Assembly (NCBI RefSeq): GCF_947648125.1
Contig: NZ_CANSMR010000027.1
Location: forward strand, 27,018 to 91,017
From: an uncultured Bradyrhizobium sp.
GTDB taxonomy: Bacteria; Pseudomonadota; Alphaproteobacteria; Rhizobiales; Xanthobacteraceae
DNA length: 64,000 bases
Reading direction: 5' to 3'
Shown in pieces: positions 1 through 9,075 of the stretch; positions within the stretch are counted from its first letter, which is position 1; every line of letters begins with the position of its first letter. The notes beneath the pieces were generated by a model. The model did not search any database and was not told the origin of the DNA. It saw only the letters and a program-made list of their open reading frames with translations. The translations under genes were made by a program, and so were the position numbers.

Positions 1-527
1 TTTGATCCGGTGATTGTCGAGTGAAAGTCCCCCTGCCGATCGCGTAGCGTCTTGTCTTCGTTGAGCGGCCGCTTCGCGCTCGGGGTAACCAAGCCAGCCT
101 TCGCACGCAACGCCTCGTCGTCCGGGATGACGCGAGTCATTCTGGAAAAGGCATGTGCCGGAAACACCGCAAGCAAGGCGAAGCCGAACGCGAGATGAAT
201 CCATTTTGCAGCCGCTTGCGTCTCTTCTCCGCCGTAATACAGCATGAGCGCGGTGACGCTCAGAACGGCCATGGCCGCGGTCGCCATGACACCCGTGATC
301 GTGTTGCGCCCGCTCCGCCATCCCGCCCGGACGTGAAGCGGCAGCAGCGAGCCGACGGCGACGAGCAGAGCGTAGGCCGAGACACCATGCAGCGATAGCA
401 ACAGATGCGTCGTATCGCCGAGCTCGTCCGCGACGACGTCGTGCAGAACAAACCAGAGCAGACCCGACAGCCCCACCACCGCGACAGTCGCGAACACAGC
501 TGTCTTCTGCCGGACCCCAAGACGCAT
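1..527 (-). CDS. Four-helix membrane protein next to apbE, partial (DUF4405-like)
   Basis: The frame starts at an ATG 3 nt after the apbE stop and stays open to the window edge, so the C-terminus is missing. About 175 residues are visible with four hydrophobic segments at roughly 9-27, 42-62, 76-97 and 107-126. Histidines lie in or beside the helices (LHGVSAYALL, LPLHVRAGW, WIHLAFG, FPAHAF), which resembles small haem- or quinone-handling cytochrome b-like membrane proteins often placed beside ApbE and FMN-binding genes. Tight spacing puts it in the same operon as apbE. A role in passing electrons from the membrane to the flavinylated protein is inference; the family assignment is by general resemblance. 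Confidence 0.6.
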   Translation of the reverse strand, partial: MRLGVRQKTAVFATVAVVGLSGLLWFVLHDVVADELGDTTHLLLSLHGVSAYALLVAVGSLLPLHVRAGWRSGRNTITGVMATAAMAVLSVTALMLYYGGEETQAAAKWIHLAFGFALLAVFPAHAFSRMTRVIPDDEALRAKAGLVTPSAKRPLNEDKTLRDRQGDFHSTITGS

Positions 528-530
528 CTC

Positions 531-1358
531 TCAGGCCACCTTCTCCGTGTTCGCGGCGGCGGACGTGATAAACGCCTGCACGCCGAACCGCGCAAAGTAG
601 CCAACGTCCGCCCGCCCGATCTGCACCAGGACCTTCGTAAGCGCGTCGGCCAACAGGCAGGTCGGAGCAATGACCGAATAAGCCGAGTCTGGAGGCTGAA
701 TTGAACGGAGCGTTCCTTCCGCCGCCCCCTTGCACACGGTCAGGACGGCCGCGGAGGTCGCAATCGCCGCGTTGCGCAGGAGCCCTGCCTGTACGATCTG
801 GCGATCTTCACCGGGACAGCGGATGTAGACGGGCTGGGCCGTTTCGCCGATCACGCGCATGTCGCCGCCGGCATTGACCAGGGCTTCGCGCACCCCGTGG
901 GCCCGCAAGACGCCGATGGCGCGATCGACTGCAAAGCCCTTGGCGATGCCGCCAAAGTCGAGGGCGATATTCGCCGAGAACCTGACCCGGTCGTCGGACA
1001 TGAGCTCAACCGCCGCGAACGTTCCTCCTCTGACATGCCCGAGGCCCTGCGACGGCAACGAGCCGCGCTGCATTGCCTCATGACCGACAGCACAATCGAA
1101 CAGGCCGTCCGTTGCATCGAACAGCGAACGTGCCCTGCGCAGCACACTCGCCGTCCAGGGGTCAACGACTACGGGCCGAGATGCGGCTTGGCGGTTGAGA
1201 CGTGACAAATCGCTGTCGGGATCACGAAAGCTCATCAGGCGATGCACTCGCGCGACCGCCGCGAAGGCGGCGTCGACCGCCCGCACCAGGGCCAGCTCGG
1301 CAAGGCCAACCGCGCTGATTTCGACGAAAGTTCCCAGCAGCGGGCGTGCACGTCTCAT
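531..1358 (-). CDS. apbE: FAD:protein FMN transferase (ApbE)
   Basis: ApbE moves FMN from FAD onto a threonine of exported target proteins. The 275-residue protein shows the family landmarks: an N-terminal PLLGTFVEI, the SFRDPDSDLSRLN segment, DFGGIAKGFAVDRA in the middle (FAD-binding, Mg2+ site) and VNAGGDMRVIG after it. No clear signal peptide or lipobox is seen, although family members usually work outside the cytoplasm, so the start may be further upstream or export may be atypical. It overlaps the upstream FMN-binding gene by 4 nt, and that protein carries the expected acceptor motif, so it is the obvious substrate. Confidence 0.9.
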   Translation of the reverse strand: MRRARPLLGTFVEISAVGLAELALVRAVDAAFAAVARVHRLMSFRDPDSDLSRLNRQAASRPVVVDPWTASVLRRARSLFDATDGLFDCAVGHEAMQRGSLPSQGLGHVRGGTFAAVELMSDDRVRFSANIALDFGGIAKGFAVDRAIGVLRAHGVREALVNAGGDMRVIGETAQPVYIRCPGEDRQIVQAGLLRNAAIATSAAVLTVCKGAAEGTLRSIQPPDSAYSVIAPTCLLADALTKVLVQIGRADVGYFARFGVQAFITSAAANTEKVA

Positions 1359-1801
1359 CCCCGCACCTTCAAATTTTGCAGGACCCGTTTGACGCCGTCA
1401 GTGACGTGCTTCGACGACAACGTGGCACCGCTGATGTTCTTGATGTCGGCGCCAAGCTGCAGTGGCGAGCTCGCGCTCTTGCCGACAAATTGCGAGCGCC
1501 AGGAGGCATCGCGCACCTCGTAGCCATAGGACTCCCGGTAGTCCATGATCTCGATCTGCTTGACCGTCCCGTTTGGATTGATGCCGATCGCGACCGTAAT
1601 ATATTCGTGCTTGCCGACCACGCGCTCAACGACGAAATAGCCGCCGTTCGACGTCCGCCACGTATTCGATTGCCCCGTACCGGTGAATGTCGCACCGGGA
1701 AAAATAGTGCGCTGTGCCTGCTCGACGGAGAAATAAGTCGTCGCATAGGCCGGAGTGGAAATCGCGGCGACCGGGAGCCAGATCCAATGACTTGCCTTCA
1801 T
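1355..1801 (-). CDS. Exported FMN-binding protein with ApbE target motif
   Basis: A 148-residue protein with a signal peptide ending near Ala20 (AISTPAYA) followed by one FMN_bind domain. The C-terminal ISGATLSSKHV contains the SGAT flavinylation motif; Thr127 is the likely residue carrying FMN through a phosphoester bond. This domain is shared with NqrC and RnfG, but the protein is just the domain without a membrane anchor, so it should be a periplasmic electron carrier. It lies between the outer-membrane-type gene (11 nt away) and apbE (4-nt overlap), an arrangement known from extracytoplasmic flavin electron-transfer gene clusters. Confidence 0.85.
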   Translation of the reverse strand: MKASHWIWLPVAAISTPAYATTYFSVEQAQRTIFPGATFTGTGQSNTWRTSNGGYFVVERVVGKHEYITVAIGINPNGTVKQIEIMDYRESYGYEVRDASWRSQFVGKSASSPLQLGADIKNISGATLSSKHVTDGVKRVLQNLKVRG

Positions 1802-1812
1802 CGTAAGGTCCT

Positions 1813-2826
1813 TCAGAAGGTGTAGCCGGCTTTGAGCCGGAAACGGAAGCGCTCGAAATCATTGTCGAGCACGAGATGATTCACCAGCGAGCCCGGCACC
1901 GTGTCGGTGTGCACCGTCGCCCAGGGCATCTGCCAGAGCGCGGTCGCAGTGAAGAAGAAACGCTCGCCGCCGAAATGAATAGTGGGGCCGAGATAGTAGC
2001 CGCTGTTCGAGAGGTGCGTGAAGTTGAAGCTGTTGTACTCGAGCTCGTTAACAAGCTCGACTCCTGCCGACCAATTCTCGATGAAGCGGTAGGAGACGGC
2101 GAGCGCGAAATTGACGTCGGTTTCCTCCTGCCAGTTGAAGACAGTTGGGTTGTCATCGCTGGGCAGGTTGCGGAATTCGGGCGCATAGGTGAAATTGAAC
2201 GCGACGGTCAACAGATCGTCCAGAAAGTTCTTCTGCACGATGACCTTGTTCTCCAGCTCGAAGAAATTTTTCCCGATCGTCGGCTCGGTGTAGAGCGCAA
2301 GACCGATACCGTCGGTGTAGGGGCTGAGAATCCGGTAGATCAGCTCGCCCGAAACGCCGGTGAAACGCTTCGCGTTGAAGTAATCGTCCGGACCGGCAGC
2401 GTAGTCGGCGAACTGCTCGGGCGGGGTCGTCGCATTAAAGGGGCCATTGTGATAGGCCTGCGTCCAAGCGTAGTTGAGATAGATGGCCGCCTGAAGATTG
2501 CTGGACAGACCATATTCGAACTCGGTCCGGCCTTCGATCTGATCGTAGGTGCCGCCGTTCTTCTGATGCCGCCAAGTTAGCCATTGCTCGACCTCCTTAC
2601 CGCCTTGAGGCAGCAGATCGGTCGTGTAGACAAAGGCAAACATGGACTCTTCGGCGAAGGCGGAAGAAGCAACCAGCGACAATATCACCGCGAGCAGGAC
2701 GGCATACGCCAAATGACCAGCGTATATCGATAGTCGTCTCGCGCCCGCTCGCTCGCGGCCGCTTCGTTTCTCGCTCGATCGCACCGTCGGCAACCGAGAT
2801 GAACCCAGACCAGATCTTCCAACCAT
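1813..2826 (-). CDS. Probable outer-membrane beta-barrel protein (DUF6662-like)
   Basis: After a hydrophobic signal ending in VASSAFA, the mature part is rich in alternating aromatic strands (FEYGLSSNLQAAIYLNYAW, FRFRLKAGYTF) and ends in a terminal phenylalanine, the usual signature of an outer-membrane barrel. It resembles the DUF6662 family, which I recall beside FMN-binding and ApbE genes. The start is uncertain: I chose the ATG at 2826 because a GGGGGTGG run lies just before it; a TTG at 2889 and ATGs at 2847 and 2838 are alternatives, and all give an unusually long basic region before the signal. First gene of the flavin operon. Confidence 0.65.
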   Translation of the reverse strand: MVGRSGLGSSRLPTVRSSEKRSGRERAGARRLSIYAGHLAYAVLLAVILSLVASSAFAEESMFAFVYTTDLLPQGGKEVEQWLTWRHQKNGGTYDQIEGRTEFEYGLSSNLQAAIYLNYAWTQAYHNGPFNATTPPEQFADYAAGPDDYFNAKRFTGVSGELIYRILSPYTDGIGLALYTEPTIGKNFFELENKVIVQKNFLDDLLTVAFNFTYAPEFRNLPSDDNPTVFNWQEETDVNFALAVSYRFIENWSAGVELVNELEYNSFNFTHLSNSGYYLGPTIHFGGERFFFTATALWQMPWATVHTDTVPGSLVNHLVLDNDFERFRFRLKAGYTF

Positions 2827-3443
2827 CGCCACCCCCATTGGGCTCATGCCAAGATGAGTTCTTTGGCTGGCTTCCTCCGCTCTTCGCAAAGGTGGCTGGC
2901 TAGGAACGTGAATGCTTAACGCGCCGCACGAGAATCCCCGATTCGACGCCGGCGCTCTCTTCGCTACTTCGTCAAGATAAGCTTGCCCGCGGCTGTCAAT
3001 TGCAGCCGATAGAACTCCTCTTCATGCTTGATAAGCAGCAGCCGCTCGCCTCCGAGGAGATCTCGGCTGTTCACCGCACGCGGCGCAGTCTGCGAGGACT
3101 GCGCAATAACCGATCTGCTGACGTGAGCCGATTTGTCCACCATCGCTTTCCCAAACGCCCGCTACAGCACACATCCATCTCCGCCGAGGTCATAGCCATG
3201 ACCTCCGGCAGACTTGTCCGCTCGAAATTCAAAGTTAGAGCCCCGCCAATTCGTCCCCTGCGGAGCACGCCAGGCGACAGCTAAGTAGTCATCCGGCTCG
3301 AAGTGGAATTAAGCTGCAATGCTGGTCCGAGACAATATGCCTCAGCTAGAATCCATCTAATGGTCGAGACCACCTCGTGGGAAGCGACGAGGTGAAGACC
3401 GCCTGCTCACAGCAAGCTGAAGAGCATCTGTCGGGACTGCTAA
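2827..3443. other. Non-coding gap between flavin cassette and nitrate reductase
   Basis: No convincing gene is seen; open frames here are short and lack start signals. The stretch should hold the promoter of the minus-strand flavin operon and the 3' end of the nas operon. Visible structure: an imperfectly centred palindrome at 2990-3008 (CGGCTG, 7-nt spacer, CAGCCG) and a perfect hairpin at 3083-3104 (GCGCAGTC, 6-nt loop, GACTGCGC). Confidence 0.6.
3371..3394 (-). terminator. Hairpin downstream of nitrate reductase gene
   Basis: CACCTCGT and ACGAGGTG form a perfect 8-bp stem with an 8-nt loop about 50 nt past the nas stop codon. There is no T-run after it, so it may be a processing or Rho-assisted end and not a classical intrinsic terminator. 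Confidence 0.4.
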
Positions 3444-6107
3444 TCAGGACGCGATCGCCTGCCGCGGCTGCGCGGTGGCGCCGATCAGCTTGCCGATCTC
3501 GGGCTTGCAGCCGCCGCAATTGGTACCGGCCTTCAGGCATCGGCCGATCGCCTCGACGCTGTCGGCGCCCTTCCTGATCTCGGCGGTGATTTGGTGCCGT
3601 CCGACGCTGAAGCAGGAGCAGACGATCGGACCAACATCCTCGCCCGCGCCGAACGGCCGCCCGGCCAGCAGCGCCATCCGCGCATTGGCCGACAATTGTT
3701 GCTCCGCGAACAACCCGGTCAGCCAGGCCCGCGACGGCAGCACGTGATCGGGCGCGATGAATACGCAGCCCTCGAGCCGGCCCTCGCGCACCGCTGCATA
3801 GCGGAAGCGGCCCGCGGCCGGATCGCGATAAGCAATCCATTCGATCTCGACGCCTTCGAGACCGAGCTGTGCCCGCGCCCAGTCGCGCCAGCTCTCCGGG
3901 CGGACGTCGAGCGCAAGCTCCAGCCGCGTGCAATCGCCGGCCTTGCCGTAAACCCAGTATCCGCTCGCCGGACGTTTGATCGCATCGCGGCTCAGGATGA
4001 AGGCGTGCCATTTCGGCGCGTAAGGATCGGCCTTGATCGGCGTATGCTTCGACTCCGGCTGGCCGGACAACGGATCGACCGCCGGATTGACCAGCGCGTT
4101 GACGCGGCCCGCGCCGGCGAATTCCTCGTTCCAGTGCATCGGCACGAACACGCAGCCGCGGCGCTGGTCGGCGCTGACCACGACGCGCGCGATCATCTCG
4201 CCCCAGCTGCTGGTCAGCCGCACCAGTCCTTCGTTTTGCAGCCCGGCCTGCCGCGCATCCTCGGGATGAAACTCGGCATAGGGCTCGAAGATATGCGACA
4301 GCAGCCGTCCGGTTTTCCCGGTCCGGGTCATGGTGTGCCACTGATCGCGGACACGGCCAGTGTTGAGCACCAGCGGAAAGTCGCGGCTGGTCGCATGCCG
4401 CGCCGCGCGCGGCGCGACCGGCACGAAGCGCGCCTTGCGGTCGGGCGTGAAAAACTTTTGGCTCTCGAACATCCGCGGCGTGCCGGCCGGATGGTCCGAT
4501 GTCACCGGCCACTGCACCGGCGCCAACGCGTCATAGGCGCCGTCATCGAGCGCGGCGAGCGCCGAGATGTCGAAATCGCGCTGGCCGTTATTCTCGAAGC
4601 CCGACAATTCGGCATGCTCGCGGAACACGTCCGCCGCCGAGGCGTAGTCGAAGCCCGGATATCCCATGCGGGCGGCGACGTCGCAGATGATGCGCCAGTC
4701 GGCGCGCGCTTCGCCGGGCGCGGCGAGGAACGGTCGCTGCCGCGAGATCCGGCGCTCGGAATTGGTGACGGTGCCGTCCTTCTCGCCCCACGCCAGCGCC
4801 GGCAGCAGCACATCGGCATGCCGCGTGGTGTCGGTGTCGCGCATGCAATCGGTCACCACGACGAGTTCGCAGGCGTCGAGCGCGGCGCGCGCGCGGTCGG
4901 CATCGGGCAGGCTCACCACCGGGTTGGTCGAGATGACCCACACCGCCTTGATGCGGCCGTCGGCGATCGCATCGAACATGTCGACCGCCTTCAGCCCGCC
5001 CTTCTCCGCGATGACCGGCGCGCGCCAGAACCGCTGCACCAGCTCGCGATGCGCCGGGTTCTCGATCTCCATATGCGCGGCCAGCTGGTTGGCCAGCCCG
5101 CCGACCTCGCGGCCGCCCATTGCGTTGGGTTGCCCGGTCAGCGAGAACGGCCCCATGCCGGGACGGCCGATGCGCCCGGTCACGAGATGGCAGTTGATGA
5201 TGGCGTTGACCTTGTCGACGCCGCTCGACGACTGGTTGATGCCTTGCGAATACAGCGTGACGACGCGCTCGGTCTTCGTGAACCAGTCGAAGAACAGCCC
5301 GACCGCGCCTTCGCTCAGCCCACAGGTCGCAGCCGTCTGCGCCAGGGTCTGGCCGGCCACCTGCTTGAGGGCGTCGACGATCCCCGTCGTGCAATTGCCG
5401 ACAAAGCTGCGATCGACTGCATTGCTGCCGGCCATGAACGCGAACAGCCCGTTGAACAGCACCGAGTCGCTGCCGGAGCGCAGCGGCAGATGCAGATCGG
5501 CGCCCTCGCAGGTCGCGGTGCGGCGCGGATCGATCACCACGATCTTGCACGCCGGGTTCTTCTCCTTCGCCGCCAGCATGCGCTGGTGCAGGATCGGATG
5601 GCACCAGGCGGCGTTGGAGCCGACCAGTACCAGCAAGTCCGCCTGCTCGAGATCCTCGTAGCAGCCCGGCACGGTGTCGCTGCCGAAGGCGCGCTTGTGC
5701 CCGGCGACGCTGGAGGCCATGCACAGCCGCGAATTGGTGTCGATATTGGCGGTGCCGACAAAGCCCTTGGCGAGCTTGTTGATGACGTAATAGTCCTCGG
5801 TCAGCAGCTGGCCGGAGACATAGAACGCGACCGCGTCGGGCCCGTGCTCGCGGATAACCTTGTTAAAGCCGTCGGCGACACGATCGAGCGCGTCGTCCCA
5901 CGCCGCGGGCAGGCCATCGACGACAGGCTCGAGCAGACGCCCGTCGAGATCGATGGTCTCGGCGAGCGCCGAGCCCTTGCTGCAGAGCCGGCCGAAATTG
6001 GCCGGATGCTGCTTGTCTCCTTCGACCCGGACGGCGCCCGCCGCGTCCCTCGACGCAATGACGCCACAACCGACACCGCAATAGGGACACGTGGTCTTGA
6101 CGGACAT
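3444..6107 (-). CDS. nasA: Assimilatory nitrate reductase, molybdopterin subunit with C-terminal BFD domain
   Basis: Reduces nitrate to nitrite in the cytoplasm using bis-MGD molybdenum cofactor. The 887-residue protein starts with a [4Fe-4S] site (Cys7, Cys10, Cys14, Cys42; CPYCGVGC and LCSKG), then the molybdopterin oxidoreductase core with the conserved SNAAWCHPI and GINQSSSGVDKVNAI segments, then the MGD-binding C-terminal domain (LNTGRVRDQWHTMTRTGKT). The last 60 residues form a BFD-type [2Fe-2S] domain (CSCFSVG with CLKAGTNCGGC), typical of the long NasA/NasC type that draws electrons from an NADH or ferredoxin partner. It lies 21 nt after nirD, third gene of the nir operon. Some nomenclatures call it nasC or narB. 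Confidence 0.93.
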   Translation of the reverse strand: MSVKTTCPYCGVGCGVIASRDAAGAVRVEGDKQHPANFGRLCSKGSALAETIDLDGRLLEPVVDGLPAAWDDALDRVADGFNKVIREHGPDAVAFYVSGQLLTEDYYVINKLAKGFVGTANIDTNSRLCMASSVAGHKRAFGSDTVPGCYEDLEQADLLVLVGSNAAWCHPILHQRMLAAKEKNPACKIVVIDPRRTATCEGADLHLPLRSGSDSVLFNGLFAFMAGSNAVDRSFVGNCTTGIVDALKQVAGQTLAQTAATCGLSEGAVGLFFDWFTKTERVVTLYSQGINQSSSGVDKVNAIINCHLVTGRIGRPGMGPFSLTGQPNAMGGREVGGLANQLAAHMEIENPAHRELVQRFWRAPVIAEKGGLKAVDMFDAIADGRIKAVWVISTNPVVSLPDADRARAALDACELVVVTDCMRDTDTTRHADVLLPALAWGEKDGTVTNSERRISRQRPFLAAPGEARADWRIICDVAARMGYPGFDYASAADVFREHAELSGFENNGQRDFDISALAALDDGAYDALAPVQWPVTSDHPAGTPRMFESQKFFTPDRKARFVPVAPRAARHATSRDFPLVLNTGRVRDQWHTMTRTGKTGRLLSHIFEPYAEFHPEDARQAGLQNEGLVRLTSSWGEMIARVVVSADQRRGCVFVPMHWNEEFAGAGRVNALVNPAVDPLSGQPESKHTPIKADPYAPKWHAFILSRDAIKRPASGYWVYGKAGDCTRLELALDVRPESWRDWARAQLGLEGVEIEWIAYRDPAAGRFRYAAVREGRLEGCVFIAPDHVLPSRAWLTGLFAEQQLSANARMALLAGRPFGAGEDVGPIVCSCFSVGRHQITAEIRKGADSVEAIGRCLKAGTNCGGCKPEIGKLIGATAQPRQAIAS

Positions 6108-6128
6108 GGCTGGCCGATCCTTGCCCGC

Positions 6129-6458
6129 TCAGCTCACCGCAGCCGACTGCCGCACCGACAGCCAGACAATTCCGTTCTCAACCTTGGCCGGATGGGTATG
6201 CGTGCAGCCCTCGTCGGGCGCGACCGCCTGCCCGCTCGCCAGCTCAATGACGAAATTATGCAGCGGACAGGTCACGCGCTTGTTGTGCACGATGCCCTGC
6301 GACAGCGGACCGCCTTTGTGCGGGCAGCGGTCGTCGAGCGCGAACACCTCGTCGCTCTCGGTTCGGAACACCGCGATGTTGCCGCTTGGGGTGCGCACCA
6401 CGCGCGAGCCGAGCCGCGGAATGTCGTCGAGCGCGCCGATTTCGATCCAGCTGGTCAT
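6129..6458 (-). CDS. nirD: Nitrite reductase small subunit with intact Rieske ligands
   Basis: Small subunit of the NAD(P)H nitrite reductase, 109 residues, with a Rieske fold. Unlike Escherichia coli NirD, which as I recall has lost the cluster ligands, this protein keeps the complete set: Cys45 and His47 (CPH) plus Cys64 and His67 (CPLH), so it probably binds a [2Fe-2S] cluster. The ATG overlaps the nirB stop by 4 nt, which fixes the start. It ends 21 nt before the nitrate reductase. Confidence 0.9.
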   Translation of the reverse strand: MTSWIEIGALDDIPRLGSRVVRTPSGNIAVFRTESDEVFALDDRCPHKGGPLSQGIVHNKRVTCPLHNFVIELASGQAVAPDEGCTHTHPAKVENGIVWLSVRQSAAVS

Positions 6459-8914
6459 GCGAGCTCCAATTCGGCGAGAGGTGCGAACTCGTTGCGGTCG
6501 ACGCCGCGGCTGGCGCGCTCGGCCCACGGATCGGTCTGCGCGAACTGCTGCGAATGGGCAAAGCGGGCGAACAGCGCCTTGCGGTTGGTAATGTCGTCGA
6601 CCACCCGCTTCCTGATCTGCTCGAGACCGACGCGATCGCACCATTTGTACATGCGCTCGAGATACCAGCCCTCCTCGCGGTAAAGCTGGGTCAGCGCCAC
6701 GATCACCTCGAGCGTCTCGTCCTCGGTCTCGACCTTGGTCAGGAACTCGGTGCCCTTGATGTGCAAGCCCGCGGCGCCGGCAAAATGGATCTCGTAGCCG
6801 GAATCGACGCAGACCACGCCGACGTCCTTGCAGGTCGCTTCCGCGCAGTTGCGCGGGCAGCCCGAGACGCCGAGCTTGACCTTGGCCGGCGTCCACGAGC
6901 CCCACATGAACTTCTCGAGCTTGACGCCGAGACCGGTTGAGTCCTGGGTGCCGAAGCGGCACCATTCCGAGCCGACGCAGGTCTTCACCGTGCGCAAGCC
7001 CTTGGCGTAGGCATGGCCCGACACCATGCCGGCGTCGTTGAGATCGGCCCACACCGCCGGAAGGTCCTCTTTCTTGACGCCGAGCAGGTCGATGCGCTGG
7101 CCGCCGGTGACCTTCACCGTCGGGATGTTGAACTTCTCGGCGACATCGGCGATGGCGCGCAGCTCGCTCGGCGTGGTGACGCCGCCCCACATCCGCGGCA
7201 CCACCGAATAGGTGCCGTCCTTCTGGATATTGGCGTGGACGCGCTCATTGATGAAGCGCGACTGCTGGTCGTCGCGATACTCGCCCGGCCAGGTCGCGAG
7301 CAGATAGTAATTGAGCGCCGGACGGCAGGAATGGCAGCCGTTGAGCGTCTTCCACTCCATGAAGCGCATGACGGCGGGAATGGTCTTGAGCTGCTGCTCG
7401 ACGATGACGCGGCGGACGTCGTCGTGGCTGTGATCGGTGCACTTGCACAGCGGCTTGACCTTCGGCGCCGCCGAATAGTCGCCGCCGAGCGTGAACGCCA
7501 ACACCTGCTCGACCAGGCCGGTGCAGGAGCCGCAGGACGACGACGCCTTGGTATGGGCGCGGACGTCGTCGAGCGTGAACAACTTCTTCTCGGAGATTGC
7601 CTTGACGATCGTGCCCTTGCAGACGCCGTTGCAGCCGCAGATCTCGGTCTCGTCGCTCATCGCGGCAACCGAGTTCTGGCCGCTGACGCCGCCCTCGCCG
7701 AGATTGGCGGCGCCGAACACCAGGCGCTCGCGCATATGCGAGACGTCGGTGCCGTCCCGCAAATGCTGGAAGTACCAGGGACCGTCGATGGTGTCGCCAT
7801 AGAGCACCGCGCCGACGATCTTCTTGTCCTTCAGGATGATGCGCTTGTAGACGCCGCGATTGGCGTCCTGCAGCACGATCTCCTCCTTGTCCGGGCCTGG
7901 CGCGAAGTCGCCGGCCGAGAACAGGTCGATGCCGGTGACCTTCAGCTTGGTCGAGGTGACCGAGCCGTCATAGGTGGCAAAGCCCTTCATCGCGAGGTGG
8001 TTGGCGCAGACCTTGGCCTGGTCGAACAGCGGCGCGACGAGACCATAGGTCTGGCGGCGATGCTGCACGCATTCGCCCACCGCATAGATGCGGCCGTCAT
8101 AGGTCTGCATGGTGTCGGAGACGACGATGCCGCGCTCGCAGTAAAGCCCGGCCTTCTTGGCGAGCTCGAAGTTCGGGCGGATGCCGACCGCCATCACCAC
8201 GAGATCGGCCGCCAGCTCGGTGCCGTCGCCGAAGCGCACGCCGGTGACGCGGTCCTCGCCCAGGATCGCCTGGGTCTGCGCCGGCATCTTGAACACCATG
8301 CCGCGCTCTTCCAGCGACTTGCGCAGCAGTCCGCCGGCCACCGGATCGAGCTGGCGCTCCATCAGGGTGTCGAGCAGATGCACCACCGTGACGTTCATGC
8401 CGCGCTTCATCAGCCCGTTGGCGGCTTCGAGGCCCAAGAGGCCGCCGCCGATCACGACTGCGTTGCGATAGTCGGTCGAGGCCTTGATCATGCGATCGAC
8501 ATCATAGATGTCGCGGAAGCCGATCACGCCCGGCAGGTCCTTGCCCGGCAGCGGCAGCATGATCGGATTTGAGCCGGTCGCGATCAAAAGGCGGTCATAG
8601 GGAACGCGCTCGCCGGTCTCGGTGACCACTTCACACGTGCGGCGATCGATCATGCTGATCGTCTCGCCCTTGCGCAGCGTGATGTTGTTGTCCTCGTACC
8701 AATCGACGGTGTTGAGCATGATGTCGTCGACGGTCTTCTCGCCGGCGAGCACCGGCGACAGCAGGATGCGGTTGTAATTGCCGTAAGGCTCGGAGCCGAA
8801 CACCGTGATGTCGTAGAGATCGGGGGCGCGCTCGAGCAGCGCCTCAACCGTGCGGATGCCGGCCATCCCGTTGCCGATCACCACGAGCTTCTGCTTGGTC
8901 ACTTTGTCGAGCAT
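6455..8914 (-). CDS. nirB: NAD(P)H nitrite reductase, large subunit
   Basis: Six-electron reduction of nitrite to ammonium in the cytoplasm. The 819-residue protein has an N-terminal FAD domain (VIGNGMAGIRT), an NAD(P)H-binding motif (VIGGGLLGLEAA), a BFD-like [2Fe-2S] domain with CGCNGVC and CGSC near residues 415-470, a second cysteine-rich segment (LCKCTDHSHDD and CHSC), the ferredoxin-like nitrite/sulfite reductase half-domain, and the sirohaem/[4Fe-4S] ligands CVGSEWC and CPRNC. The full set is intact. It is the first gene of the minus-strand nirB-nirD-nas operon, transcribed away from the nitrate transporter, with a leader of about 145 nt if the sigma-54-like site at 9060-9075 is used. 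Confidence 0.95.
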   Translation of the reverse strand: MLDKVTKQKLVVIGNGMAGIRTVEALLERAPDLYDITVFGSEPYGNYNRILLSPVLAGEKTVDDIMLNTVDWYEDNNITLRKGETISMIDRRTCEVVTETGERVPYDRLLIATGSNPIMLPLPGKDLPGVIGFRDIYDVDRMIKASTDYRNAVVIGGGLLGLEAANGLMKRGMNVTVVHLLDTLMERQLDPVAGGLLRKSLEERGMVFKMPAQTQAILGEDRVTGVRFGDGTELAADLVVMAVGIRPNFELAKKAGLYCERGIVVSDTMQTYDGRIYAVGECVQHRRQTYGLVAPLFDQAKVCANHLAMKGFATYDGSVTSTKLKVTGIDLFSAGDFAPGPDKEEIVLQDANRGVYKRIILKDKKIVGAVLYGDTIDGPWYFQHLRDGTDVSHMRERLVFGAANLGEGGVSGQNSVAAMSDETEICGCNGVCKGTIVKAISEKKLFTLDDVRAHTKASSSCGSCTGLVEQVLAFTLGGDYSAAPKVKPLCKCTDHSHDDVRRVIVEQQLKTIPAVMRFMEWKTLNGCHSCRPALNYYLLATWPGEYRDDQQSRFINERVHANIQKDGTYSVVPRMWGGVTTPSELRAIADVAEKFNIPTVKVTGGQRIDLLGVKKEDLPAVWADLNDAGMVSGHAYAKGLRTVKTCVGSEWCRFGTQDSTGLGVKLEKFMWGSWTPAKVKLGVSGCPRNCAEATCKDVGVVCVDSGYEIHFAGAAGLHIKGTEFLTKVETEDETLEVIVALTQLYREEGWYLERMYKWCDRVGLEQIRKRVVDDITNRKALFARFAHSQQFAQTDPWAERASRGVDRNEFAPLAELELA

Positions 8915-8944
8915 GGTCTGCCTTTCAATTCCGACGGCGCTACG

Positions 8945-8967
8945 CAGCGACGCGGTGTGCGTCGTTG
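8945..8967 (-). promoter_or_regulatory. Leader hairpin upstream of nirB
   Basis: In the nirB leader RNA, CAACGACGC pairs with GCGTCGCTG around a 5-nt ACACC loop (eight Watson-Crick pairs and one wobble), ending 30 nt before the ATG. Nitrate genes in related bacteria are controlled by the ANTAR protein NasT acting on leader hairpins; this one could be such a target, but no T-run follows and the loop is not the six-nucleotide ANTAR loop. Confidence 0.35.
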
Positions 8968-9059
8968 ATGGGCACCGATAAAGGTTTGGAGTTGTAGGAA
9001 GCCCAGCCGCGGGCGCAGACCGTCTTCGATGACGACCGATGTTCCGTTATTGACTGATA

Positions 9060-9075
9060 TTCAAAACGCGTGCCA
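9060..9075 (-). promoter_or_regulatory. Possible sigma-54 promoter for nirB operon
   Basis: Read on the minus strand this is TGGCACGCGTTTTGAA. The -24 half is perfect and shares TGGCACGC with the transporter promoter, but the -12 half reads TTGA where TTGC is expected, so activity is uncertain. It would start transcription about 130-145 nt before the nirB ATG. Confidence 0.4.

Noticed and set aside
3591-6683. Very long plus-strand open frame (about 1030 codons) opposite nitrate reductase and nirD
   Set aside because: It is the mirror of well-defined enzyme genes; the translation is rich in Arg/Ala/Asp/His without motifs, as expected from GC-rich codon bias.
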